A DNA stretch of 64,000 nt from Aegilops tauschii subsp. strangulata (lineage: Eukaryota > Streptophyta > Magnoliopsida > Poales > Poaceae): the NCBI RefSeq assembly GCF_002575655.3, contig NC_053036.3, positions 163,842,627-163,906,626 on the forward strand, given 5' to 3'. Position numbers and translations under genes: made by a program. Of the stretch, positions 44,065 through 54,965 are shown in pieces. Each line of letters begins with the position of its first letter. The first letter of the stretch is position 1. The notes under the pieces are model-generated. The model made no database searches, had not been told where the DNA came from, and saw only the letters and a list, made by a program, of their open reading frames with translations.

Positions 44065-45640
44065 TGATACGTCTCCAACGTATCTATAATTTTTTATTGT
44101 TCCATGCTATATTATATTCTGTTTTGGACATTATTGGGCTTTATTATACACTTTTATATTATTTTTGGGACTAACCTATTAACCGAAGGCCCAGCCCAGA
44201 GTTGTTGTTTTTTGCCTATTTTAGAGTTTCGCAGAAAAAGAATATCAAACGGAGTCCAAACGGAATGAAACCTATGGGAACGTGATTTTCGGAACGAATG
44301 TGGTCCAGAGGACTTGGACCCTACGTCAAGACATCAACCAGGAGGGCACGAGGTAGGGGGCGCGCCTACACCCCCCCCCATGCGCGCCCTCCACCCTCGT
44401 GGGCCACATGTTGCTCCAGCGACGTACTTCTTCCTCCTATATATACCTACGTACCCCCAAACTACCAGATACAGAGCCAAAAACCTAATTCCACCGCCGC
44501 AACCTTCTGTACCTGTGAGATCCCATCTTGGGGCCTTTTCCGGAGCTCCGCCGGAGGGGGAACCGATCATGGAGGGCTTCTACATCAACACCATAGCCTC
44601 TCTGATGATGTGTGAGTAGTTTACCTCAGACCTTCGGGTCCATAGTTATTAGCTAGATGGATTCTTCTCTCTTTTTGGATCTCAATACAATGTTCTCCCC
44701 CTCTCTCGTGGAGATCTATTCAATATAATCTTCTTTTGCGGTGTGTTTGTTGAGACCGATGAATTCTGGGTTTATGATCAAGTTTATCTATGAACATTAT
44801 TTGAATCTTCTCTGAATTCTTTTATGTATGATTGGTTATCTTTGCAAGTCGCTTCGAATTATCAGTTTTGTTTGGCCTACTAGATTGATCTTTCTTGCAA
44901 TGGGAGAAGTGCTTAGCTTTGGGTTCAATCTTGCGGTGTCCTTTCCCAGTGACAGTAGGGGCAGCAAGGCACGTATTGTATTGTTGCCATCGAGGATAAC
45001 AAGATGGGGTTTATATAATATTGCATGAGTTTATCCCTCTAGATCATGTCATCTTGCTTAAAGCGTTACTCTGTTCTTATGAACTTAATACTGTAGATGC
45101 ATGCTGGATAGCGGTCGATGTGTGGAGTAATAGTAGTAGATGCAGGCAGGAGTCGGTCTACTTGTCTCGGACGTGATGCCTATATACATGATCATACCTA
45201 GATATTCTCATAACTATGCTCAATTCTATCAATTGCTCAACAGTAATTTGTCCACCCACCGTAATACTTATGCTCTTGAGAGAAGCCACTAGTGAAACCT
45301 ATGGCCCCCGGGTCTATTTTCCATCATATTAATCTTCCAACACTTAGTTATTTTTATTGCCTTCTATTTTACTTTGCATCTTTATCATAAAAATACCAAA
45401 AATATTATCTTATCATATCTATTAGATCTCAATCTCGTAAGTGACCGTGTAGGGATTGACAACCCCTTATCGCGTTGGTTGCGAGGATTTATTTGTTTGT
45501 GTAGGTGCGAGGGACTCGTGCGTGGCCTCCTACTGGATTGATACCTTGGTTCTCAAAAACTGAGGGAAATACTTACGCTGCTTTACTGCATCACCCTTTC
45601 CTCTTCAAGGGAAAACCAACGCAGTGCTCAAGAGGTAGCA
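44065..45640 (+). repeat. 5' LTR of S1
   Basis: Carries the GC-rich hairpin module (44346-44402) and a TATA box (44438-44446). By eye some 55-60 differences from the 3' LTR. Confidence 0.93.
44438..44446 (+). promoter_or_regulatory. TATA box in S1 5' LTR
   Basis: TCCTCCTATATATACCTACG, conserved in the 3' LTR. It lies about 35 bases after the hairpin module, so the module would be just upstream of transcription. Confidence 0.55.
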
Positions 45641-45651
45641 AGAAGGATTTC

Positions 45652-45669
45652 TGGCGCCGTTGCCGGGGA
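45652..45669 (+). other. Primer binding site of S1 (tRNA-Asp type)
   Basis: TGGCGCCGTTGCCGGGGA, eleven bases inside the 5' LTR. The standard Athila-type site, here without mismatch to the form I know. Confidence 0.75.
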
Positions 45670-45859
45670 GTCTACGCAAAAGTCAACATACCAAGTACCC
45701 ATCACAAACCCTTATCTCCCGCATTACATTATTTGCCATTTGCCTCTCGTTTTCCTCTCCCCCACTTCACCCTTGCCGTTTTATCCGCCCTCTCTTTTCC
45801 GTTCACCTCTTTTTGTTTGCTTCTTGTTTGCTCGCGTGTTGGATTGCTTGCTTGTCACG

Positions 45860-47941
45860 ATGGCTCAAGATAATACTAAATTGTGTGATTTCACCAATAC
45901 CAACAACAATGATTTTCTTAGCACTCCGATTGCTCCTCTTACTGATACTGAATCTTGTGAAATCAATGCTGCTTTGTTGAATCCTGTCATAAAAGATCAA
46001 TTCGCCGGCCTTCCTAGTGAAGATGCCACTACCCATCTAAATAGCTTCGTTGATTTGTGTGATATGCAAAACAAGAAAGATGTGGACAATGATATTGTTA
46101 AATTGAAGCTATTTCCTTTTTCGCTTAGCGATCGTGCTAAAGCTTGGTTTTCGTCTTTGCCTAAAAATAGTATTGATTCTTGGAATAAGTGCAAAGATGC
46201 TTTTATCTCTAAATATTTTCCACCCGCTAAGACCATCTCTCTTAGAAACGATATTATGAATTTTAAGCAACTTGATCATGAACATGTTGCACAATCTTGG
46301 GAGAGGCTGAAATTAATGATACGTAATTGTCCTACACATGGTTTGAATTTATGGATGATCATACAAAAATTTTATGCCGAATTGAATTTTGCTTCTAGAA
46401 ATCTTTTAGATTCGGCCGCAGGAGGCACTTTTATGGAAATCACTTTAGGAGAAGCTACTAAACTCCTAGATAATATTATTGTTAATTATTCTCAATGGCA
46501 CACTGAAAGATCTACTAGTAAAAAAGTGCATGCGATAGAAGAAATTAATGTTTTGAGTGGAAAGATGGATGAACTTATGAAATTATTTGCTACTAAGAAT
46601 GTTTCTTCTGATCCTAATGATATGCCTTTGTCTACTTTGATTGAGAATAATAATGAATCTATGGATGTGAATTTTGTTGGTAGGAATAATTTTGGTAACA
46701 ACGTGTATAGAGGAAACTTTAATCCTAGGCCGTACCCTAGTAATTCCTCTAATAATTATAGTAATTCCTACAACAATTCTTATGGGAACTTTAATAAGAT
46801 GCCTTCTGAATTTGAGACTAGTGTTAAGGAGTTGATGAATTCGCAAAAGAATTTCAATGCTTTGCTTGAAGAAAAATTGCTTAAAGTTGATGAATTGGCT
46901 AGGAACGTTGATAGAATTTCTCTTGATGTTGATTCTTTAAAACTTAGATCTATTCCACCTAAGCATGATATAAATGAGTCTCTCAAAGCCATGAGAATTT
47001 CCATTGATGAGTGCAAAGAAAGAACCGCTAGGATGCGTGCTAAGAAAGATTGCTTTGTGAAAGCGTGTTCTTCTAGTTTCTATGAAAATAAAGATGAAGA
47101 TCTAAAAGTTATTGATGTGTCCCCTATTAAATCTTTGTTTTGCAATATGAATCTTGATAATGATGGGACTGAATATGATCCACCTTTACCTAGAAGGCGT
47201 TCCAAAAATTCGGAGTTTTTAGATCTTGATGCAAAAATTGGTAAAAGTGGGATTGAAGAGATCAAAACTCTAGATATTAATGAACCCACTATTTTGGATT
47301 TCAAGGAATTTAATTATTATAATTGCTCTTTGATAGATTGTATTTCCTTGTTGCAATCCGTGCTAAGTTCTCCTCATGCTTATAGTCAAAATAAAGCTTT
47401 TACTAAACATATCGTTGATGCTTTGATGCAATCTTATGAAGAAAAACTTGAGTTGGAAGTTTCTATCCCTAGAAAACTTTATGATGAATGGGAACCTACT
47501 ATTAAAATTAAAATTAAAGATCATGAATGCTATGCTTTGTGTGATTTGGGTGCTAGTGTTTCCATGATTCCAAAAACTTTATGCGATTTACTAGGTTTCC
47601 GTGAATTTGATGATTGCTCTCTAAACTTGCACCTTGCGGATTCCACTATTAAGAAACCTATGGGAAGAATTAATGATGTTCTTATTGTTGCAAATAGGAA
47701 CTATGTGCCCGTAGATTTTATTGTTCTTGACATAGATTGCAATCCTTCGTGTCCTATTATTCTTGGTAGACCTTTCCTTAGAACGATTGGTGCAATTATT
47801 GATATGAAGGAAGGGAATATTAGATTCCAATTTCCGTTAAGGAAAGGCATGGAACACTTCCCTAGAAAGAAAATAAAATTACCTTATGAATCTATTATGA
47901 GAGCCACTTATGGGTTGCCTACCAAAGATGGCAATACCTAG
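45860..47941 (+). CDS. gag-protease ORF of S1 (intact)
   Basis: ATG at 45860 (M-A-Q-D-N-T-K-L-C-D-F) gives 693 codons. An upstream in-frame ATG at 45740 would add a hydrophobic leader of 40 residues of leader-like composition, which I think is not used. Capsid core, residues 40-190: F-A-G-L-P-S-E-D-A-T-T-H-L, F-P-F-S-L-S-D-R-A-K-A-W-F-S-S-L, F-I-S-K-Y-F-P-P-A-K, A-Q-S-W-E-R-L-K. An Asn-rich N-Y-S-N-S-Y-N-N segment near residues 285-310. Protease near 555-650: A-L-C-D-L-G-A-S-V-S-M-I-P and I-I-L-G-R-P-F-L-R-T-I-G-A-I-I-D. It ends at a natural stop. The ORF is undamaged, unlike every other gag here. Confidence 0.88.
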   Translation: MAQDNTKLCDFTNTNNNDFLSTPIAPLTDTESCEINAALLNPVIKDQFAGLPSEDATTHLNSFVDLCDMQNKKDVDNDIVKLKLFPFSLSDRAKAWFSSLPKNSIDSWNKCKDAFISKYFPPAKTISLRNDIMNFKQLDHEHVAQSWERLKLMIRNCPTHGLNLWMIIQKFYAELNFASRNLLDSAAGGTFMEITLGEATKLLDNIIVNYSQWHTERSTSKKVHAIEEINVLSGKMDELMKLFATKNVSSDPNDMPLSTLIENNNESMDVNFVGRNNFGNNVYRGNFNPRPYPSNSSNNYSNSYNNSYGNFNKMPSEFETSVKELMNSQKNFNALLEEKLLKVDELARNVDRISLDVDSLKLRSIPPKHDINESLKAMRISIDECKERTARMRAKKDCFVKACSSSFYENKDEDLKVIDVSPIKSLFCNMNLDNDGTEYDPPLPRRRSKNSEFLDLDAKIGKSGIEEIKTLDINEPTILDFKEFNYYNCSLIDCISLLQSVLSSPHAYSQNKAFTKHIVDALMQSYEEKLELEVSIPRKLYDEWEPTIKIKIKDHECYALCDLGASVSMIPKTLCDLLGFREFDDCSLNLHLADSTIKKPMGRINDVLIVANRNYVPVDFIVLDIDCNPSCPIILGRPFLRTIGAIIDMKEGNIRFQFPLRKGMEHFPRKKIKLPYESIMRATYGLPTKDGNT

Positions 47942-50743
47942 ATCTATCCTTGCTATTATGCCTAGCTAGGGGCGTTAAACGATAGCGCTTGTTGGGAGGC
48001 AACCCAATTTTATTTTTAGTTTTTTTGCTTTTTGCTTCTGTTTAGGAATAAATCTTTGATCTAGCCTCTGGTTAGATGTCTTTTTATGTTTTAATTAGTG
48101 TTTGTGCCAAGTTTAACCTATAGGATCTTCTTGGATGATAGTTATTTGATCTTGCTGAAAATTCCAGAAACATTCTGTTCACGAAAATAAGTGTTAAAAA
48201 TCACAAGAACGTGATAAAATATTGATTCCAATTGATTCTGATCAATAAACAAATTGTCTAGGTCTTCCTATTTTGGTAGATTTTTTGGAGTTCCAGAAGT
48301 TTGTGTTAGTTACAGATTACTACAGACTGTTCTGTTTTTGACAGATTCTGTTTTTCGTGTGTTGTTTTCTTATTTTGATGAATCTATGGCTAGTAAAATA
48401 GTTTATAAACCATAGAGAAGTTTGAATACAGTAGGTTTAACACCAATATAAATAAAGAATGAGTTCATTACAGTACCTTGAAGTGGTCTTTTGTTTTCTT
48501 TCGCTAACGGAGCTCACGAGATTTTCTGCTGAGTTTTGTGTTGTGAAGTTTTCAAGTTTTGGGTGAAAGATTTGATGGATTATGGAACAAGGAGTGTCAA
48601 GAGCCTAAGCTTGGGGATTCCCATGGCACCTCAAGATAATCTAAGGACACCTAAAAGCCAAAGCTTGGGGATGCCCCGGAAGGCATCCCCTCTTTCGTCT
48701 ACTTCCATCGGTAACTTTACTTGGAGCTATATTTTTATTCACCACATGATATGTGTTTTGCTTGGAGAGTCTTGTATGATTTGAGTATTTGCTTTTTAGT
48801 TTACCACAATCATCTTTGTTGTACACACCTTTTGAGAGAGACACACATGATTCGGAAATTATTAGAATACTCTATGTGCTTCACTTATATCTTTTGAGTT
48901 ATATAGTTTTTGCTCTAGTACTTCACTTATATCTTTTAGAGCACGGTGGTGGTTTTGTTTTATAGAAACTATTATTCTCTCATGCTTCACTTAGATTATT
49001 TTGAGAGTCTTAAACAGCATGGTAATTTGCTTAAATAATCCTAATATGCTAGGTATTCAAGACTAGTAAAAAAATTCTTATGAGTGTGTTCAATACTAAG
49101 AGAAGTTTGATGCTTGATGATTTTTTTGAGACATTGAGGTAGTGATATCAAAGATGTGCTAGTTGAGTAGTTGTGAATTTGAGAAATACTTGTGTTGAAG
49201 TTTGCAAGTCCCGTAGCATGCACGTATGGTAAACGTTATATAAAAATTTGAAACATGAGGTGTTCTTTGATTGTCCTCCTTATGAGTGGCGGTCGGGCAC
49301 GAGCGATCATCTTTTCCTACCAATCTATCCCCCTAGGAGCATGCGCGTAGTGCTTGGTTTTTGATTACTTGTAGATTTTTTCAATAAGTATGTGAGTTCT
49401 TTATGACTAATGTTGAGTCCACGGATTATACGCACTCTCACCTTTCCATCATTGCTATCCTCTTCGGTACCGTGCATTGCCCTTTCTCACATTGAGAGTT
49501 GGTGCAAACTTCGCCAGTGCATCCAAACCCCGTGATATGATATGCTCTTTCACATATAAACCTCCTTATATCTTCCTTAAAACAGCCACCATACCTACCT
49601 ATTATGGCATTTCCATAGCCATTCCGAGATATATTGCCATGCAACTTTCCACCGTTCCGTTTATCATGACACGTTCATCATTGTCATATTGCTTTGAATG
49701 ATCATGTAGTTGACATAGTATTTGTGGCAAAGCCACCATTCATAATTCTTTCATACATGTCACTCTTGGTTCATTGCATATCCCGGTACACCGTCGGAGG
49801 CATTCATATAGAGTCATACTTTGTTCTAGTATCGAGTTGTAATCATTGAGTTGTAAATAAATAGAAGTGTGATTATCATCATTTTCTAGAGCATTGTCCC
49901 AAGTGAGGGGGAAAAGTAGAAAGGCCATAAAAAAGGGAGGCCCAAAAAAATGAGAGAAAAAGAGAGAAGGGACAATGTTACTATCCTTTTTACCACACTT
50001 GTGCTTCAAAGTAGCACCATAATCTTCATGATAGAGAGTCTCTTGTTCTATCACTTTCATATACTAGTGGGAATTTTTCATTATAGAACTTGGCTTGTAT
50101 ATTCCAACAATGGGCTTCCTCAAATGCCCTAGGTCTTCGTGAGCAAGCAACTTGGATGCACACCCACTTAGTTTCTTTTGTTGAGCTTTCATATATTTAT
50201 AGCTCTAGTGCATCTGTTGCATGGCAATCCCTACTCCTTGCATTAACATCAATCGATGGGCATCTCCATAGCTCATTGATTAGCCTCGTTGATGTGAGAC
50301 TTTCTCTTTTTTTGTCTTCTCCACATAACCCCCATCATTATATTCTATTCCACCCATAGTTCTATATCCATGGCTCACGCTCATGTATTGCGTGAAGGTT
50401 GAAAAAGTTTGAGATTACTAAATTATGAAACAATTGCTTGGCTTGTCATCGGGGTTGTGCATGATGAGAGCATTCTTGTGTGACGAAAATGGGGCATGAC
50501 TAAACTATATGATTTTGTAGGGATGAACTTTCTTTGGCCATGTTATTTTGAGAGGACATAATTGCTTAGTTAGTATGCTTGAAGTATTATTATTTTTATG
50601 TCAATATTGAACTTTTATCTTGAATCTTTCGGATCTGAATATTCATACCACAATTAAGTAGAATTACATTGAAATTATGCCAAGTAGCATTCCACAAAAA
50701 AAATTCTATTTTTATCATTTACCTCCTCGAGGACGAGCAGGAC
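47942..50743 (+). other. Non-coding internal region of S1
   Basis: About 2.8 kb, AT-rich, with no RT, RNase H, integrase or env motif in any frame. Notable sites: two PPT-like AAGCTTGGGGAT copies (48608-48619, 48662-48673), a perfect 9-bp hairpin (GGGGATGCC and GGCATCCCC, 48667-48690), and a purine-rich stretch at 49900-49975. Confidence 0.6.
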
Positions 50744-50760
50744 TTAAGCTTGGGGATGCT
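50744..50760 (+). other. Polypurine tract of S1
   Basis: CTTAAGCTTGGGGATGCT directly before the 3' LTR, the plus-strand primer. It matches the AAGCTTGGGG core of F1 and A1. Confidence 0.7.
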
Positions 50761-52336
50761 TGATACGTCTCCAACGTATCTATAATTTTTTATTGTTCCA
50801 TGCTATATTATATTCTGTTTTGGACATTATTGGGCTTTATTATACACTTTTATATTATTTTTGGGACTAACCTATTAACCGGAGGCCCAACCCAGAATTG
50901 CTTTTTTTTGCCTATTTTAGAGTTTCGCAGAAAAAGAATATCAAACGGAGTCCAAACGGAATGAAACCTTCGGGAACGTGATTTTCGGAACGAACGTGAT
51001 CCAGAGGACTTGGACCCTACGTCAAGACATCAACCAGGAGGGCACGAGGTAGGGGCGCGCCTACCCCCCCCCCCCCAGGCACGCCCTCCACCCTCGTGGG
51101 CTCCATGTTGCTCCACCGACGTACTTCTTCCTCCTATATATACCTACGTACCCCCAAACTACTAGATACGGAGCCAAAAACCTAATTCCACCGCCGCGAC
51201 CTTCTGTACCCGTGAGATCCCATCTTGGGGCCTTTTCCGGAGCTCCGCCGGAGGTGGCATCGATCACGGAGGGCTTCTACATCAACACCGTAGCCTCTCC
51301 GATGATGTGTGAGTAGTTTACCTCAGACCTTCGGGTCCATAGTTATTAGCTAGATGGCTTCTCCTCTCTTTTTGGATCTCAATACAATGTTCTCCCCCTC
51401 TCTCGTGGAGATCAATTCGATGTAATATTCTTTTGCGGTGTGTTTGTTGAGACCGATGAATTGTGGGTTTATGATCAAGTTTATCTATGAACAATATTTG
51501 AATCTTCTCTGAATTCGTTTATGTATGATTGGTTATCTTTGCAAGTCTCTTCGAATTATCAGTTTGGTTTGGCCTACTAGATTGATCTTTCTTGCAATGG
51601 GGGAAGTGCTTAGCTTTGGGTTCAATCTTGCGGTGTCCTTTCCCAGTGACAGTAGGGGCAGCAAGGCACGTATTGTATTGTTGCCATCGAGGAAAACAAG
51701 ATGGGGTTTATAATATATTGCATGAGTTTATCCCTCTACATCATGTCATCTTGCTTAAAGTGTTACTCTGTTCTTATGAACTTAATACTCTCGATGCATG
51801 CTGGATAGCGGTCGATGTGTGGAGTAATAGTAGTAGATGCAGGCAGGAGTCGGTCTACTTGTCTCGGACGTGATGCCTATATATATGATCATACCTAGAT
51901 ATTCTCATGACTATGCTCAATTCTATCAATTGCTCAACAGTAATTTGTTCACCCACCGTAATACTTATGCTCTTGAGTAAGCCACTAGTGAAACCTATGG
52001 CCCCCGGGTCTATTTTCCATCATATTAATCTCCCAACACTTAGTTATTTTTATTGCCTTCTATTTTACTTTGCATCTTTATCATAAAAATACCAAAAATA
52101 TTACCTTATCATATCTATTAGATCTCACTCTCGTAAGTGACCGTGTAGGGATTGACAACCCCTTTTCGCGTTGGTTGCAAGGATTTATTTGTTTGTGTAG
52201 GTGCGAGGGACTCGTGCGTGGCCTCCTACTGGATTGATACCTTGGTTCTCAAAAACTGAGGGAAGTACTTACGCTGCTTTACTGCATCACCCTTTCCTCT
52301 TCAAGGGAAAACCAACGCAGTGCTCAAGAGGTAGCA
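50761..52336 (+). repeat. 3' LTR of S1
   Basis: Same length as the 5' LTR. Hairpin module 51042-51100 with a longer C run; TATA-like CTATATATACC at 51134-51142. Confidence 0.93.
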
Positions 52337-53728
52337 GCGGCTTCCGAAGATCGAGAAGCACCAGACAACTTAACGAACATGCTGCGACAAGCGTCTGTCT
52401 CAGAGGAACACCGTGCCCTGATGGGTACGGTGGTCGAGAGGGTTCTGTCCCCGAAGAGCGGATTGAATGAAGCCTTCACGAGCCTGCTAAGAGGCTTCGA
52501 GGTTTGTGATATAATTTTTCCAACTGTACTTTATTCGCAAAATGCACCTGTGTATAGATAGTAGCCCCTGAGACTCGGATTGCCTTCCCAAGGGAGGCGA
52601 TCGGAGGATCAAAAGATATGCTCAAGCAACAATCTGATGTAATTGGAACACAGGCCGTTTCCCCCCTAGCAACTCTCCGGACTACAAGTAGCCGAGCCGC
52701 AGCGGAAGCTTGATGTGGCAGGGGATGACATTGCGTTGATCAACAGGCGTCTTGACGAGTCGCAAGGTATTTGTTTGGAGCGGTCATGACACATACGTGC
52801 TTATAATATAAGTGTGACGCTGAAATTTGTATACTGGATGTGCGTGACTGCAGATGGTGCTGCCGCAGTTGAGGTTCTTCGGGCAGAGCTAGCCCGGGCC
52901 AAGGAGCAGGCCCAGTTTAGTAATGCGGCTGTCGAAAAGGCATCGGCCGAGTTAAAGGCCGAACAGGCTGCTCGGCGCCAAGACGAGGAGAAAATATCCA
53001 TGATGGCGCTCGAACTGAAGGATGCTGCTGGCCGCTGTGAATTCCTTGAGAATGATAATAAATCCAAAACAGCTAAACTTGACAAGGCCTTACAAGAGGC
53101 GAAAGAAGCGCAATCCGAATCTAGAGCGGCCCGGGAGGAGATATGGCAAGCTGGGGAGATTGCGGCCGGTAAGCCCTTTTTATTACAGACTAAGTTCGGC
53201 GATCCGAATTATGCCCTCCTGAATCAAGTGTGGAGTTCTCCAGACGCATTTTTGGACTTGCCGAAGAGTTCTTCCGATGCGGTGTAATTTCATCAAGCGC
53301 AAGAAGGGTATGCAATGGAGAAGCTTTTCTGGTCACAATTTGGTGTATCAAAGCGTCCGCTGCTACTTAACGAGAAGATGTCCCAATGGGCCGAGCTTCA
53401 CAGGATATCAGACGCTGCCATGAAGAATGTCGTAATCCGGCTATGGCCGAATGAGCCAATTCCGAATAGTTATTTTGGTTTGGTGCGGCGACTTGCTGAG
53501 GCAATGCCACGTATTGATGTTGTTAAGCGCTCGGCATGCATTGAAGGTGCATGGATGGCCTTTGCCCGTGTCAAGACATACTGGGGGAAGATGAAGGCCA
53601 TCGATGTGGCAACTAAGAGTCCACCCAAGGGCAAGGACCAGCACGCGCCGGAGCATTATTTCGAGGATTTCTTAGAGGTTGCCCGCTTGATAGAGGGTCA
53701 ATGCTCGAAAGACATAATATTCGAGTGA

Positions 53729-54965
53729 GGTGTATGGGAATTGTAAAAGACAATTTTATAATCAATCTATTTTTATGTTTTGCTCGAAAGATTTTGTTCC
53801 TCCTGTGCGGCCTTTTTATATAATCTGAAAGTTTTCCAGTCGTCGGCTTCAGCCCCCTCGTAGGAAGTACGGGGGTGTTCAGAAAAGCCTTTGATCACTC
53901 TTGACCCAACGTCTTGGTCCATGAAGGAGGTGACAATTCGGCGAACCAGGCAATCAGACTATAGGGCATTAACACTTTCACTTAGCCATAGGAGTTTTAT
54001 GGTGGGTCTATGATATAGCCCCTGGTATGTACGCGGCTTATTTTAATACGATGCGTTGCATATTTGATCTGAAAATGATCCTTTGTATGACCCGGAGAGA
54101 ATCGCTAAAGATTCTGATAAGTCGTCGAGTGGTTGACCAGCTCTCGCCGCATCATGACAGTCAGTTTTCGGCTTTCTCTACTGAGGTGCTTGACCAGATG
54201 AGCCAGAAGCACAATCGCAGTAGTTCTCCCTTTACTACCCTAGCCGATAGAGCGCAACGTAGGGTAGCAAGCACAGGAGCCGGGCAACCCAACTATTGAC
54301 CCAAGACATGATTCGGAGCTGATGCATATAAGGCCAAACTCGCGACGCCGAAGTACGCTATAAAGCTGTTCGGACTTGCCGGCAACTCATTTGTTCCCAT
54401 ACCGAGCCCCTGGCAAGTTATGCCGAGGTGTGTGTGTAAAACAACCACAGGAGCAAAAATTCGGGTCGATTAGGAAAAAGTCAATACTGGACACTGGTTA
54501 CTTTTACTGGGAGCTGAGTGATATGCCAATTATTATATAGATAACAAAGCCGCAACCCTGGCTATTTGACATGCCAGGGGTCGAAGGCTGAGGAAAAGGC
54601 ATTTTACAGGCTCGAAATAGAGAGCGCGGTCTACAAAAAGTTATTTTGGACCTCCTGTCGCACGTCTGCGCCGCCTGTCCTCGGTTAAGGGACTCCTTGA
54701 CAGGAATAACCCTTGGATGATTGTACGAACCCGAACTCTGGTAGAGTCCACGGGGTGACCGGCCCTTGAGCTACCTGTGGAGGGGATAATAAAAAGGAAA
54801 AAGGCAGTTAGAAAAGTAGGGGGGTTGCAGGCCCACCCGTATTGTGCTTCCGCCGATGCCCAGGGTATTTCAAGTGCATAATTATGTATGCGCGGTACCC
54901 ACTTCAAAGGCATATTAGGCGAACGGCGAAAGCCGAATTGCTAGTCCAATATGGACATTGATCGG
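53729..54965. other. Conserved non-coding block of M2
   Basis: Equivalent to 32863-34039 of P1 and 40587-41286 plus 58277-58772 of M1. Shared words include ATCATGACAGTCAGTTTTCG and AGTTCTCCCTTTACTACCC. AT-rich polyadenylation-like sequence (ttttataatcaatcta) follows the antisense gene stop. Confidence 0.55.

Larger units (their letters stand above)
44065..52336 (+). mobile_element. Element S1: non-autonomous gag-PR Athila-like retrotransposon
   Basis: LTRs 44065-45640 and 50761-52336, both 1,576 bp, TGATACGTCTCCAAC...GAGGTAGCA, with a perfect GCGGC duplication (44060-44064, 52337-52341). 8,272 bp. Internal: tRNA-Asp-type primer site, one long gag-protease ORF, about 2.8 kb without coding, and a polypurine tract. 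There is no pol. It is inserted in exon 3 of the M2 antisense gene, making it one of the two innermost insertions. Confidence 0.93.
42290..53728 (+). pseudogene. Antisense accessory gene of M2 (Transposase_28-like, five introns)
   Basis: Exon 1 42290-43158, intron 43159-43232; exon 2 43233-43612, intron 43613-43752 (with an AT microsatellite). Exon 3 43753-44064, split by S1, resumes 52342-52501; intron 52502-52653; exon 4 52654-52766; intron 52767-52853; exon 5 52854-53168; intron 53169-53243; exon 6 53244-53728. All introns are GT-AG. Exon 1: M-F-Y-Y-G-V-D-F-H-D-L-A-P-N-S, C-E-A-F-L-R-T-P-P-H-F-G. Coiled coil 52860-53160 (A-E-L-K-A-E-Q-A-A-R-R-Q-D-E-E-K). C-terminal V-V-I-R-L-W-P-N-E-P, S-A-C-I-E-G-A-W-M-A-F, ending S-K-D-I-I-F-E. 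Stops at 42470-42472 and 53285-53287 and a shift near 42830 break it. Confidence 0.72.

Noticed and set aside
43586..44078. Open frames of alternating Ile and Tyr
   Set aside because: Translation of the (AT)35 microsatellite.
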